From Xanthomonas boreopolis (GTDB taxonomy: Bacteria; Pseudomonadota; Gammaproteobacteria; Xanthomonadales; Xanthomonadaceae), in contig BNBA01000011.1 in assembly GCA_014654535.1 (NCBI GenBank), positions 1-64,000 of the forward strand: a stretch of DNA of 64,000 nt, read 5' to 3'. The stretch's first letter is position 1; each line of letters opens with the position of its first letter. Both the position numbers and the translations under genes were made by a program. This document shows, piece after piece, positions 1 through 7,540 of the stretch. The notes under the pieces were generated by a model. It was given only the letters and a program-made list of their open reading frames with translations, was not told the DNA's origin and did no database searches.

Positions 1-517
1 TCAGTTCGGCGGGCACTTCCTCGAAGCTGATGCCGCGACCGCCGTTGGCGCTGAACACGTCGCGGCCGTTGAGTTCGCCGCGCACGAAGGTCAGGCCGCG
101 GATCATCACGCCGCTGCCCTCGGCCGAGAAGTGGTCGGTGTCGTCGCGCGCGGCGAAACCGGTCACGGTGACGCCGCTGATGCGCTTGAGCGACTCGGTG
201 ACGCTGCGGTCGGGCAGGGCGCCGATGTCCTCGGAAGTGACCGAGTCGATGATCTGCTCGGCGTCCTGCTTGATGTCCTGGGCACGGATCATGGCGCCGC
301 GTACCCCTTTCACCACCACGGCGTCGAGTTCCTTCACTGCGGCCGGGGCGGCATTCCCGGATTCTGCGGCCTGTTGGGCATGCAGCGTGCCGCTGGCCAG
401 CGCGCACGCCACGCCGAGGGCGAGCGTGCGATGGCCGGGGATGGAGCGGTTGGAAAAAAGAGCGGCGCGCGCGAGGACGCCACGGCCAGCGGTACGGACC
501 GGTCGATTCAACTTCAC
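1..517 (-). CDS. TonB-dependent receptor, N-terminal part (runs off the window)
   Basis: The minus-strand frame opens with a GTG at 515-517 preceded by a GGGAGGGGG ribosome-binding site and runs off the left edge, so only about 172 residues are present. A long signal peptide ends near LASGTLHAQ. The plug domain follows: the stretch DAVVVKG, then a helix, then SEDIGALPDRSVTESL and the segment GVMIRGL are the pattern of TIGR01782-type outer-membrane receptors common in Xanthomonadaceae. Members of that family move siderophores or, often, oligosaccharides across the outer membrane using TonB energy. The substrate cannot be read from this fragment. A 12-bp palindrome lies about 83 bp upstream and may be an operator of a sugar regulator. 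Confidence 0.88.
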   Translation of the reverse strand, partial: MKLNRPVRTAGRGVLARAALFSNRSIPGHRTLALGVACALASGTLHAQQAAESGNAAPAAVKELDAVVVKGVRGAMIRAQDIKQDAEQIIDSVTSEDIGALPDRSVTESLKRISGVTVTGFAARDDTDHFSAEGSGVMIRGLTFVRGELNGRDVFSANGGRGISFEEVPAEL

Positions 518-599
518 GATTCCCCCTCCCAGAGATATCGATTCCATGTTGTCGGCAAGCGCTTCCCGGCCTCCCGGACCGAGGGCATGCCGAATTCAG

Positions 600-611
600 G
601 TTAGCGCTAAC
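600..611. promoter_or_regulatory. Palindromic operator candidate upstream of the TonB receptor
   Basis: GTTAGCGCTAAC is a perfect 12-bp palindrome with a central CG, the usual shape of a LacI-family operator. It lies about 83 bp upstream of the receptor start, where a repressor could cover the promoter. No LacI-family gene is in the window, so the assignment rests on the site alone. Confidence 0.4.
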
Positions 612-720
612 AACAAAGGCATTGCAAAGCCATGACAAGTCACTGATTCATAAGGGCAATATCGTGCTGCGTTGCGGAAACCGGGGCGCCGCGAGGGATG
701 CGCGGTAGCCGGCGGACCGG

Positions 721-752
721 CAAAACGAGAAAGGCCGCGACGAGCGCGGCCT
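721..752 (-). terminator. Rho-independent terminator after the first NlpC/P60 gene
   Basis: An 8-bp perfect stem (732-739 with 745-752, AGGCCGCG type) with a 5-nt loop is followed on the minus strand by a T-rich run (TTTCTCGTTTT). It sits about 30 bp after the stop of the 781-1548 gene. Confidence 0.75.
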
Positions 753-780
753 ATCCGAGAACGCCAGCGGATCGGAAGGA

Positions 781-1548
781 TCACATCGCGACGCGGCGCG
801 CCTGCATGAACTTCTGGCTCCAGTAACCGCTGGCGAGCGAGTCGATCTGCACGTCCTTGCCGCGGCTGGGCGCGTGCAGGAAACGGCCTTCGCCGACGTA
901 GATGCCGACGTGGTCGATGCGGCCGCGCTTGCCGAAGAACACCAGGTCGCCGGCATTGAGCGCGTTACGGTCCTTGATGATCTCGCCACTGCCGTCGTGG
1001 GCCATCTCGCGCGAGACGCGCGGCAGTTCGATGCCGAGGGCGGTCTTGAACACGTAGCCGACCAGGCCGCTGCAGTCGAACCCGTCCGGCGAGGTGCCGC
1101 CCCAGCGGTACGGAGTGCCCAGCAGGGTCATGGCGCGCTTGAGGATGACCTGGACCTTGCTGTCGTTGACCGCGGCTTCGGCGGCGGCGACGGCGCTCTG
1201 CGAGACGTCGTAGTTGGCGAGCAGGCGGCTGAGGTCGCCGGCGAACATCGCCGAGCGGTCCATCAGCGGAATGGTGTCGTTGCCGGCCAGATGCGGCAGC
1301 AGCGCGGCGAGGGTGGCAGTGGCGGCGGCATCGGCGCGGCTGCGGGCCGGTGCGGGGGGCTTGGCGGCGGAAGACGGGGGAGCCGGTTCGGCGGCGGGGC
1401 CGGGGACATCGGCGATCTGCGGCGGGGGGGATTGCGCCAGGGCCGGAAGGGAGGCCATGCAAAGCGCGGTACTGCAAAGCAAGCGGAGCGGATGGGACAG
1501 GCGGCGAGGGGCGGCGAAGCCGGGTTTGAGCTGGTCGTCGGTCGTCAC
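781..1548 (-). CDS. Secreted NlpC/P60-family peptidoglycan endopeptidase
   Basis: This 255-residue protein has an N-terminal hydrophobic signal ending near SLPALAQ, a proline/alanine-rich linker, and a C-terminal NlpC/P60 cysteine-peptidase domain over about the last 120 residues. The catalytic motifs are visible: FDCSGLV carries the nucleophile Cys, DHVGIYVG the catalytic His, and FLHAPS the third polar residue. The family cleaves peptide stems of peptidoglycan in the periplasm, and substrate specificity is not readable here. The only in-frame start that keeps the whole signal peptide is a GTG at 1546-1548, and no good ribosome-binding site precedes it. A paralogue lies immediately upstream at 1658-2197 in the same orientation. 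A terminator follows the gene. Confidence 0.85.
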   Translation of the reverse strand: MTTDDQLKPGFAAPRRLSHPLRLLCSTALCMASLPALAQSPPPQIADVPGPAAEPAPPSSAAKPPAPARSRADAAATATLAALLPHLAGNDTIPLMDRSAMFAGDLSRLLANYDVSQSAVAAAEAAVNDSKVQVILKRAMTLLGTPYRWGGTSPDGFDCSGLVGYVFKTALGIELPRVSREMAHDGSGEIIKDRNALNAGDLVFFGKRGRIDHVGIYVGEGRFLHAPSRGKDVQIDSLASGYWSQKFMQARRVAM

Positions 1549-1657
1549 GCGTGGGTCACATTGCGGCAGGCGATGCGCGATGATGCCCCGGTGAAGGTGG
1601 CGTGATGTTCAAAAAAAGTTAAATTTCCGTTGGGTTACATGTGACGCAGTTCGCTTT

Positions 1658-2197
1658 TCAGGGCAAAACCCGTTTTGCGCCCGTGTAGTGATCCCGCCAG
1701 TAATACCCGTCGAGGTAATCCAGCCGGACCGTGCCGCCGGTGCTCGGCGCATGCACGAACCGGCCCTCGCCGACGTAGATCCCGACGTGGGACACGTTGC
1801 CGCGCGTGCCGAAGAACACCAGGTCGCCGGCCGCCAGCCGGTCCTGCGCGATCTTCGGCCCCTGGACGGCGGCCAGTTCGCCGGAACTGCGCGGCAGCCG
1901 CAGGTCCAGCACGTCGCGATATACGTAGGCGACCAGCCCGCTGCAGTCGAAGCCGGTTTCCGGCGTGTTGCCACCGTAGCGGTAAGGCGTGCCCACCAGG
2001 CCCAGGGCCCGCATCAGCACGTTGTTGGCGGCGGCCGGATTGGCGGGGGCCACTTGCGGCCAGCTGCGATGCGAGGGCGGTGGGCCGGCCTGCTTGACCG
2101 GGGCGCTGCCGCAACCGGCCAGCAGCAGGAGCGAGAGGCTGGCCAGCCATGGCAGGAGCCGTGGCGGACGCATCGGGACGGCTGGCTTGTTGTGCAT
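1658..2197 (-). CDS. NlpC/P60-family lipoprotein
   Basis: The protein has about 179 residues and a lipoprotein signal, SLLLLAGCGSAP, with the lipobox Cys in LAGC, so it should be anchored in an outer or inner membrane leaflet. The NlpC/P60 domain holds FDCSGLV (Cys), SHVGIYVG (His) and FVHAPS, all intact. It is a close paralogue of the 781-1548 product: the core motifs are nearly the same and only the export signal differs. Cell-wall peptide hydrolysis is the family role. The start at 2197 gives the compact lipoprotein signal; an in-frame ATG at 2173 is also possible. It is divergent from the SlyD-like gene at 2307, with roughly 110 bp between them holding both promoters. Confidence 0.85.
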   Translation of the reverse strand: MHNKPAVPMRPPRLLPWLASLSLLLLAGCGSAPVKQAGPPPSHRSWPQVAPANPAAANNVLMRALGLVGTPYRYGGNTPETGFDCSGLVAYVYRDVLDLRLPRSSGELAAVQGPKIAQDRLAAGDLVFFGTRGNVSHVGIYVGEGRFVHAPSTGGTVRLDYLDGYYWRDHYTGAKRVLP

Positions 2198-2306
2198 CGA
2201 GCCGGGATAATGCGCGGTTTGAGATGCCGCCATGATGGCGGCGCCCCCGGCGGCCGACAAGCCGTCCCCCTCGTCTGCCACCGGGCAGCCCATTCCAGAG
2301 TCAGGC

Positions 2307-2786
2307 ATGAAGATCGAAAAAGACCGCGTCGTCCGCTTCCATTACACCGTTTCCGAGGTCGGCCAGGAGCCGATCGAGAGCTCCAAGGACCGCGAGCCGC
2401 TGGCGATCCTGATCGGCCACGGCAACATCATCCCGGGCCTGGAGAACGCGATGATGGACAAGGAAGCCGGCGAGAGCTTCGGCGTCGACGTGCCGGCGGC
2501 CGATGCCTACGGCGAGCGCCGCGATGGCCTGACCCAGCGCATCCCCAAGAAGCATTTCGGCAACACCAAGCTGGCGCCGGGCCAGCAGGTGGTGCTGCAG
2601 ACCAACTTCGGTCCGCGCGCGGTCACCGTGCAGAAGGTCGGCCTGAGCGTGGTCGACGTCGACCTGAACCACCCGATGGCGGGCAAGGACCTGCATTTCG
2701 ACGTGGAGATCGTCGAGGTGCGCGAGGCCAGTGCCGAGGAAGTCGAGCACGGCCACGTGCACGGCGACGGTGGCCACCACCACTGA
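2307..2786 (+). CDS. slyD: FKBP-type peptidyl-prolyl cis-trans isomerase, SlyD-like
   Basis: This 159-residue protein begins MKIEKDRVV. It has the FKBP core in two pieces (GHGNIIPGLENAM near residues 43-55) separated by an insert-in-flap chaperone domain, the SlyD layout. The C-terminus is histidine-rich (HGHVHGDGGHHH), the metal-binding tail of SlyD proteins that hands nickel to metalloenzyme maturation. The tail is much shorter than in E. coli SlyD. The role is cytosolic prolyl isomerisation and chaperoning. The start was chosen at 2307 because the conserved family N-terminus begins there and AGAGTCAGG lies just upstream; the frame is open further upstream but has no family similarity. Confidence 0.9.
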   Translation: MKIEKDRVVRFHYTVSEVGQEPIESSKDREPLAILIGHGNIIPGLENAMMDKEAGESFGVDVPAADAYGERRDGLTQRIPKKHFGNTKLAPGQQVVLQTNFGPRAVTVQKVGLSVVDVDLNHPMAGKDLHFDVEIVEVREASAEEVEHGHVHGDGGHHH

Positions 2787-2795
2787 GTCACGTGT

Positions 2796-2970
2796 GAGTC
2801 CCTCTCCTGTTGGTTGAGAGAGGGGTTGGGGTGAGGGTACTGGGGCGAAGCTTCGTCCGTACCCTCATCCGGCGCTTCGCGCCCGGCCCGGCGCAGCGCG
2901 CCGGGCGTTCAGGCGTATGCGAGCCAGCGGCTCGCAAGCAATACGCCTTCATCCCGAAGGAAGAAGGGAA
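2796..2970. repeat. Intergenic palindromic repeat of the CTCTCC-GGGGTGAGGGTAC type
   Basis: The gap between the SlyD-like gene and the DUF418 gene holds CTCTCC...GGTTGAGAGAGG and two facing copies of a GAGGGTAC/GTACCCTC motif around 2833-2870. The same kind of sequence recurs near 40850-41010, 47124-47145 and 53119-53270. These are non-coding, family-specific palindromes that probably form hairpins in RNA. Confidence 0.6.
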
Positions 2971-2985
2971 TAACGGCCTATTCCA

Positions 2986-4209
2986 ATGACGCCCACCTCC
3001 TTCCAGCCCGTCGCCCCCGGCGAACGCATCGCCCTGCTGGACGTGCTGCGCGGGTTCGCGCTGCTGGGCATCCTGCTGATGAACATGGAGGCGTTCGTCG
3101 GCCCGCTCAATGCGGCGCTGACCGGCGTCGATCCTGCGTTGGCCGGCGCCGATCGCTGGGCCGATGCGCTGGTCTACGTCCTGGTGCAGGGCAAGTTCTA
3201 CACGCTGTTCTCGCTGCTGTTCGGCATGGGATTCGCGGTGATGGCGCAGCGCGCCGGGCAGGCTGGGCGCCCGTTCGCGGGGTTCTACGTGCGCCGCAGC
3301 CTGGGCCTGCTGGCGATCGGCCTGCTGCACGCGCTGCTGGTCTGGTCCGGCGACGTGCTGGTGAGCTATGCGCTGCTGGCGATGCTGTTGCTGGCGGTGC
3401 GGTCGATGCCGACGTCCTGGCTGCCGGTCGCCGCGATCGTCGTCTACCTGTGCGCCCCGGCCATGGTGATGGCCTATGGCGCGCTCGGCTCGCTGATGCA
3501 AGCGGATCCTTCCAGCGCGGCGGAATGGCAGCGCACGATGGCGCGGATCGGCCAGGACGCGGCGGCGGCGGTGGACGCGCAGCGGGCGGCGTACGGTGCG
3601 GGCCGCTATGCGCAGGCGGTGCTGCAACGCCTGCACGATCTCGGCGAAACGCTGCGCGGGTTGACGATCAACGGCCCGGCCATGTTCGGCATGTTCCTGC
3701 TGGGGGGCTGGTTCGTGCGCTCCGGCGCGATCCAGGCGCCGGAGCGGTTCGCGCGGTTGTTCGCGGCGCTGCGCTGGGGAGCGTGGCCGCTGGGGCTGGC
3801 GGCCATGCTGGCCAGTCTCGCATTGGAGCCGTACATGGACCCGGGCCGGCTCGACCTGCGCCTGTCGAGCGCGTTCGCGCTGTCCTCGGTGGCCGGTCTG
3901 CTGATGTGCCTGGGCTACCTCGCCTGGGTGGCGCGCTGGCGCGGCGCGCTGGCGTGGCTCGCTCCCGCCGGGCGCATGGCATTGAGCAACTACGTGCTGC
4001 AGTCGCTGCTGTGCACCTGGATCTTCTACGGCTACGGCCTGGGCTACTTCGAACGATTGCCGCGCGCCTGGCAGCTGCCGTTCGCGACCGGGCTGTTCCT
4101 GCTGCAGGTGGCGGCGAGCGCATGGTGGCTGCGCCGGTTCCGTTTCGGTCCGCTGGAATGGGCATGGCGCGCCTTCACCTACCTGCAGTGGCCACCGCTG
4201 CGGCGATAG
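2986..4209 (+). CDS. DUF418-domain integral membrane protein
   Basis: The 407-residue product starts with the typical family opening ERIALLDVLRGFALLGI followed by LLMNM. It has about nine or ten hydrophobic segments spread along its length, and the C-terminal DUF418 domain contains GRMALSNYVLQSL. It resembles E. coli YeiB. The biochemical role of the family is not established; related inner-membrane proteins are acyltransferase-like in topology. It stands alone between an intergenic repeat and the glutathione reductase gene, with a gap of about 117 bp to the latter. ATG 2986 was chosen because the first membrane segment follows directly. Confidence 0.85.
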   Translation: MTPTSFQPVAPGERIALLDVLRGFALLGILLMNMEAFVGPLNAALTGVDPALAGADRWADALVYVLVQGKFYTLFSLLFGMGFAVMAQRAGQAGRPFAGFYVRRSLGLLAIGLLHALLVWSGDVLVSYALLAMLLLAVRSMPTSWLPVAAIVVYLCAPAMVMAYGALGSLMQADPSSAAEWQRTMARIGQDAAAAVDAQRAAYGAGRYAQAVLQRLHDLGETLRGLTINGPAMFGMFLLGGWFVRSGAIQAPERFARLFAALRWGAWPLGLAAMLASLALEPYMDPGRLDLRLSSAFALSSVAGLLMCLGYLAWVARWRGALAWLAPAGRMALSNYVLQSLLCTWIFYGYGLGYFERLPRAWQLPFATGLFLLQVAASAWWLRRFRFGPLEWAWRAFTYLQWPPLRR

Positions 4210-4326
4210 GGCCGGCGCGCCGGCGGCGCCCCGGATGACGGGATGCGGAAGCCGGGAGCGCTACGATGTCCCGCAATCCGGAAACAGGAAGGAGCAGCCG
4301 ATGTCGATCGGGGCGGGAGGCAAGTG

Positions 4327-5685
4327 ATGGGGGCAGCATTCGATTACGACGTGATCGTGCTGGGCGGCGGTTCCGGCGGCCTGGCCGCGGCGTTCCGCGC
4401 CGCCCGCCATGGGGCGAGCGTGGCGATGCTCGAGCCCGGGCTGCTGGGAGGCACCTGCGTCAACGTCGGCTGCGTCCCGAAAAAGGCGATGTGGCTGGCC
4501 GCCGACCTGGCGAACCGGCTCGACCAGGCGCGCGCGCTCGGCTTCCGGATCGGGCCGAGGCCGGCGCTGGCGTGGGACACCCTGGTCGAGCACCGGCAGG
4601 CCTACATCGCCAACATCCATGCCAGCTACCGCAAGCGGCTCGACGAGAACCGCATCGCGGTGGTGCCGCGGCGCGGGCGGTTGCGCGATGCGCATACGGT
4701 GGTATGCAGCGATGGCGTGGCGATCAGCGGACGGCACATCGTCATCGCCACCGGCGCGCATGCGGCCCGCCCGTCGTTCGAGGGTGCCGGGCTGGGCAGC
4801 ATTTCCGACGACTTCTTCAAGCTGAGCGCGGCACCCGGACGGGTCGCCGTGGTCGGGGGCGGCTACATCGCGGTGGAACTGGCGGGCTTGCTGCAGGCGC
4901 TGGGCAGCCAGGTGGAGATGTTCGTCCAGGGGCGCCAGCTGCTGGCGCGTTTCGATGCCGAGCTGGCGGCGCAGCTGGCCGAGAGCCTGCGCCAGCAGGG
5001 CGTGCACGTGCACTTCGAGTATCGCGTCCGCCGGATCGAACAGGCCGGCGGCGGGTTGCGCGTGCTGGGGACCGGCGATACCCGGGATGCCGCGTTCGAC
5101 CAGGTCTTCCTGGCCATCGGGCGCCGCCCCAATACCCAGGACATGGGCCTGGAGGACGTGGGCGTGCGGCTCGGGGAAAAAGGCGAGGTGGTGGTCGATG
5201 CCTGGCAGACCAGTTCGGTGCCCAACATCCATGCGGTGGGCGACGTCGCCGGCAAGGTCGGCTTGACCCCGGTCGCGATCGCCGCCGCGCGCAGGCTGAT
5301 GGACCGGTTGTTCGGCGGCGATGCCCAGGCCCGGCTCGACTACGAAAACGTGCCGACCGTGGTGTTCTCGCATCCGCCGCTGGGCATGGTGGGCATGGGC
5401 GAGGAGGAGGCGCGCGAGCGCTACGGCGACGCGGTGAGCGTCTTCCGCAGCCGTTTCCGGCCGATGTTGAACGCCTTGTCGGATTCGCCGCACGGCAGCC
5501 TGTTCAAGGTGGTATGCCTCGGCGAGGAGCGGCGCGTGATCGGCGTCCACCTGCTCGGCGAGGCCGCCGACGAGATCCTGCAGGGCTTTGCGGTGGCGCT
5601 GAAGATGGGCGCGACGCTGCAGGACTTCGAGGACACGGTGGCGATCCACCCGACCTCGGCCGAAGAAGTGGTGTTGATCCGATGA
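4327..5685 (+). CDS. gor: Glutathione-disulfide reductase
   Basis: The 452-residue flavoenzyme has FAD-binding GGGSGGLAAA at residues 12-21, the redox disulfide in GGTCVNVGCVPKK (Cys44 and Cys49), an NAD(P)-binding GGGYIAVELAG, the second FAD motif around AVGDVAG, and the C-terminal catalytic His441 in IHPTSAEE. It would reduce glutathione disulfide with NADPH in the cytosol. Length and motifs match Gor rather than dihydrolipoamide dehydrogenase or mercuric reductase. ATG 4327 follows GGGAGG at a normal distance. Its stop overlaps the next start (ATGA), so the alkyltransferase-like gene is translationally coupled. Confidence 0.92.
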   Translation: MGAAFDYDVIVLGGGSGGLAAAFRAARHGASVAMLEPGLLGGTCVNVGCVPKKAMWLAADLANRLDQARALGFRIGPRPALAWDTLVEHRQAYIANIHASYRKRLDENRIAVVPRRGRLRDAHTVVCSDGVAISGRHIVIATGAHAARPSFEGAGLGSISDDFFKLSAAPGRVAVVGGGYIAVELAGLLQALGSQVEMFVQGRQLLARFDAELAAQLAESLRQQGVHVHFEYRVRRIEQAGGGLRVLGTGDTRDAAFDQVFLAIGRRPNTQDMGLEDVGVRLGEKGEVVVDAWQTSSVPNIHAVGDVAGKVGLTPVAIAAARRLMDRLFGGDAQARLDYENVPTVVFSHPPLGMVGMGEEEARERYGDAVSVFRSRFRPMLNALSDSPHGSLFKVVCLGEERRVIGVHLLGEAADEILQGFAVALKMGATLQDFEDTVAIHPTSAEEVVLIR

Positions 5686-6089
5686 CGCGCGCGGCCGCAC
5701 GCAAGCCCGCGCCCGGCGCGCGCAAGAAGGCGGTGGCGAAGGGCGCGGCGATGACGCCGGAGCAGGCGCGGGCCCGCATACTCGCGGCGATCCGGGCGAT
5801 CCCGCGCGGCCAGGTGGCCGGCTACGGCGAGGTCGCCGCCCGCGCCGGCTTGCCCGGGCGTGCACGGCTGGTGGCGCGGGTGCTGGCCGGCAACGACGAT
5901 CCGGACCTGCCGTGGCATCGCGTGCTGCGCTCGGACGGCCGCATCGCGATGCCGGAAGGCTCGCGCGGCTGGAGGGAGCAGAGCCAGCGCCTGCGCAGCG
6001 AGGGCGTGGCGGTCGAGCGCGGGCGCGTGAAGCGCGAGAGGACGCGCGACGACGACCTGGATGCGGCGCTGTGGGGACCGCCGTCATAG
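5682..6089 (+). CDS. atl: Alkyltransferase-like protein (ATL), MGMT family
   Basis: This 135-residue protein has the DNA-binding and active-site fold of O6-alkylguanine-DNA alkyltransferases: PRGQVAGYGEVAARAGLPG followed by LPWHRVLRSDGRI. The alkyl-accepting Cys of the PCHRV motif is replaced by Trp78 (PWHRV), the hallmark of ATL proteins. These bind O6-alkylguanine without removing the alkyl group and pass the lesion to nucleotide excision repair. The first 25 residues are basic and Ala-rich, unlike the compact core, and MTPEQARARIL at residue 24 could be an alternative start. The gene overlaps the glutathione reductase stop by 4 nt, which pairs two electrophile-defence functions. Confidence 0.88.
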   Translation: MTRAAARKPAPGARKKAVAKGAAMTPEQARARILAAIRAIPRGQVAGYGEVAARAGLPGRARLVARVLAGNDDPDLPWHRVLRSDGRIAMPEGSRGWREQSQRLRSEGVAVERGRVKRERTRDDDLDAALWGPPS

Positions 6090-6148
6090 GGACTTCTTCG
6101 CAGGACCGCTCCGCCTGCCGCCATCCGGCAGCCTGGCCGGAGTTTCCC

Positions 6149-6217
6149 GCGGGAGCGACTTCAGTCGCGACAGGGCTTTACCGGTGAAGTCGCTGCCGCG
6201 ACTGGAATCGCTCCCGC
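6149..6217. repeat. REP-like inverted pair
   Basis: The left arm 6149-6171 (GCGGGAGCGACTTCAGTCG...) and right arm 6195-6217 are 23-nt imperfect inverted copies around GGGCTTTACCGGTGAAGTC. The element fills the convergent gap between the ATL gene and selD. It can fold into a long hairpin and could end transcription from both sides. Confidence 0.7.
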
Positions 6218-6247
6218 AACCCGCGCGCTATCGCAGCGGGAGCTCTC

Positions 6248-7342
6248 TCATTCGCCGCCCATCCGTACTTCGACCCCGGGAACGCCTTCGTGCAATTCGC
6301 CGACCACCGCGGCCTGCGCGAACCCGGCATCGCGGAACACGTCGAGCACTTCGTCCGCCGCTTCCGGGGCGCAGGCCAGCAACAACCCGCCACTGGTCTG
6401 CGGATCGGTGAGCAGCGACTGCCACGGCGCGGGCAGGTCGGCCGCCAACGCGACTTCGGCGCCGTACGATTGCCAATTGCGGTTCGACGCCCCCGTCACG
6501 CAGCCTTGCGCCAGCAGTGCCCGTGCCTGGCGCAGCAAGGGCAGGCGGGTCGCGTCCACGCGCGCCTTGGTCCCGCTGGCGCGGCACATTTCCAGCAGGT
6601 GGCCGAGCAGGCCGAAGCCGGTCACGTCGGTCATCGCGTGCACGCCCTCCAGGCGGGCCAGGCGGGTACCGGGCCGGTTGAGGCGGGAGGCGGTGGCCAG
6701 CATCTCGCGGTAGCCGTCGGCGTCGAGCAGGTCTTTCTTCAATGCCGCGGAGTAGACGCCCACGCCGAGCGGCTTGCCGAGTACCAGCAGGTCGCCCGCG
6801 CGCGCGCCGCCGTTGCGCTTGAGGTGCGCGGGATCGATCATGCCGATCGCCGCCAGTCCGTAGATGGGTTCGACCGAATCGATGCTGTGGCCGCCCGCGA
6901 CCACGATGCCGGCGTCGGCGCATGCGGCCTCGCCGCCGCGCAGGATCTCGCGGATATGCGCGTGCGGCAGGGTGTTGATCGGCATGCCGACGATCGCCAG
7001 CGCGAACAGCGGCGTCGCGCCCATGGCGTACAGGTCGGACAGCGCGTTGGCGGCGGCGATCCGGCCGAAGTCGAACGGATCGTCCACGATCGGCATGAAG
7101 AAGTCGGTGGTCGCCACCACCGCCTGGCGGTCGTCGAGGCGATACACCGCCGCGTCGTCGGAGGTTTCGCGCCCCACCAGCAGGTCGGCCGGCGCGGACA
7201 GCGCAGGCATGCCGCGCAGCAGCTCCGACAGCACGCCCGGTGCGATCTTGCATCCGCATCCGCCGCCATGGGCGAGCGAGGTCAGGCGCGGTTGCGCGTT
7301 CCCGGCAGGGGCTTGCGAAGCGGGCGGCGAAAGCGTGGCCAT
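6248..7342 (-). CDS. selD: Selenide, water dikinase (selenophosphate synthetase)
   Basis: This 364-residue enzyme makes selenophosphate from selenide and ATP, the selenium donor for SelA. The N-terminal motif HGGGCGCKIAPG carries Cys29 and Lys32, aligned with the catalytic Cys17 and Lys20 of E. coli SelD. The enzyme therefore uses Cys, not Sec, at its own active site. GGHSIDSVEPIYGLA and DVTGFGLLGHL are further family motifs. The start at 7342 follows AGGGA; an upstream in-frame ATG at 7387 would add 15 unconserved residues. It is the last gene of the minus-strand sel run, 56 nt downstream of the tRNA-Sec gene and probably on the same transcript. Confidence 0.95.
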   Translation of the reverse strand: MATLSPPASQAPAGNAQPRLTSLAHGGGCGCKIAPGVLSELLRGMPALSAPADLLVGRETSDDAAVYRLDDRQAVVATTDFFMPIVDDPFDFGRIAAANALSDLYAMGATPLFALAIVGMPINTLPHAHIREILRGGEAACADAGIVVAGGHSIDSVEPIYGLAAIGMIDPAHLKRNGGARAGDLLVLGKPLGVGVYSAALKKDLLDADGYREMLATASRLNRPGTRLARLEGVHAMTDVTGFGLLGHLLEMCRASGTKARVDATRLPLLRQARALLAQGCVTGASNRNWQSYGAEVALAADLPAPWQSLLTDPQTSGGLLLACAPEAADEVLDVFRDAGFAQAAVVGELHEGVPGVEVRMGGE

Positions 7343-7398
7343 GCATTGCGTCCCTGGATCAGGAGCGGCCCCGGTGCGGGCTCGCATCCTGCGCGGAA

Positions 7399-7494
7399 TG
7401 GCGGAAGGCAGCAGGAGTCGAACCTACCAGGAAGCGATCGACGCCCCCTACTGGGTTTGAAGCCCAGCCGCATGCCCGGATGCGCATGCCTCCC
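7399..7494 (-). tRNA. selC: tRNA-Sec, anticodon UCA
   Basis: The 96-nt minus-strand gene folds with an 8-bp acceptor stem (7487-7494 with 7403-7410, one G-U pair), a discriminator G and encoded CCA at 7399-7401. The D-stem is long with a small loop, as selenocysteine tRNAs have. The anticodon arm is CTGGG-CTTCAAA-CCCAG, giving anticodon TCA. A long variable arm (GGGGGCG...CGCTTCC) and a 5-bp T-stem with loop TTCGACT complete it. The 8+5 acceptor/T arrangement is the bacterial tRNA-Sec signature. It lies between selB and selD and reads the UGA codon in fdoG. Confidence 0.96.
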
Positions 7495-7540
7495 GAATCG
7501 AGCGGCGACCCGCGGCCTTCGCACTGGAGCGCCGACTGCA

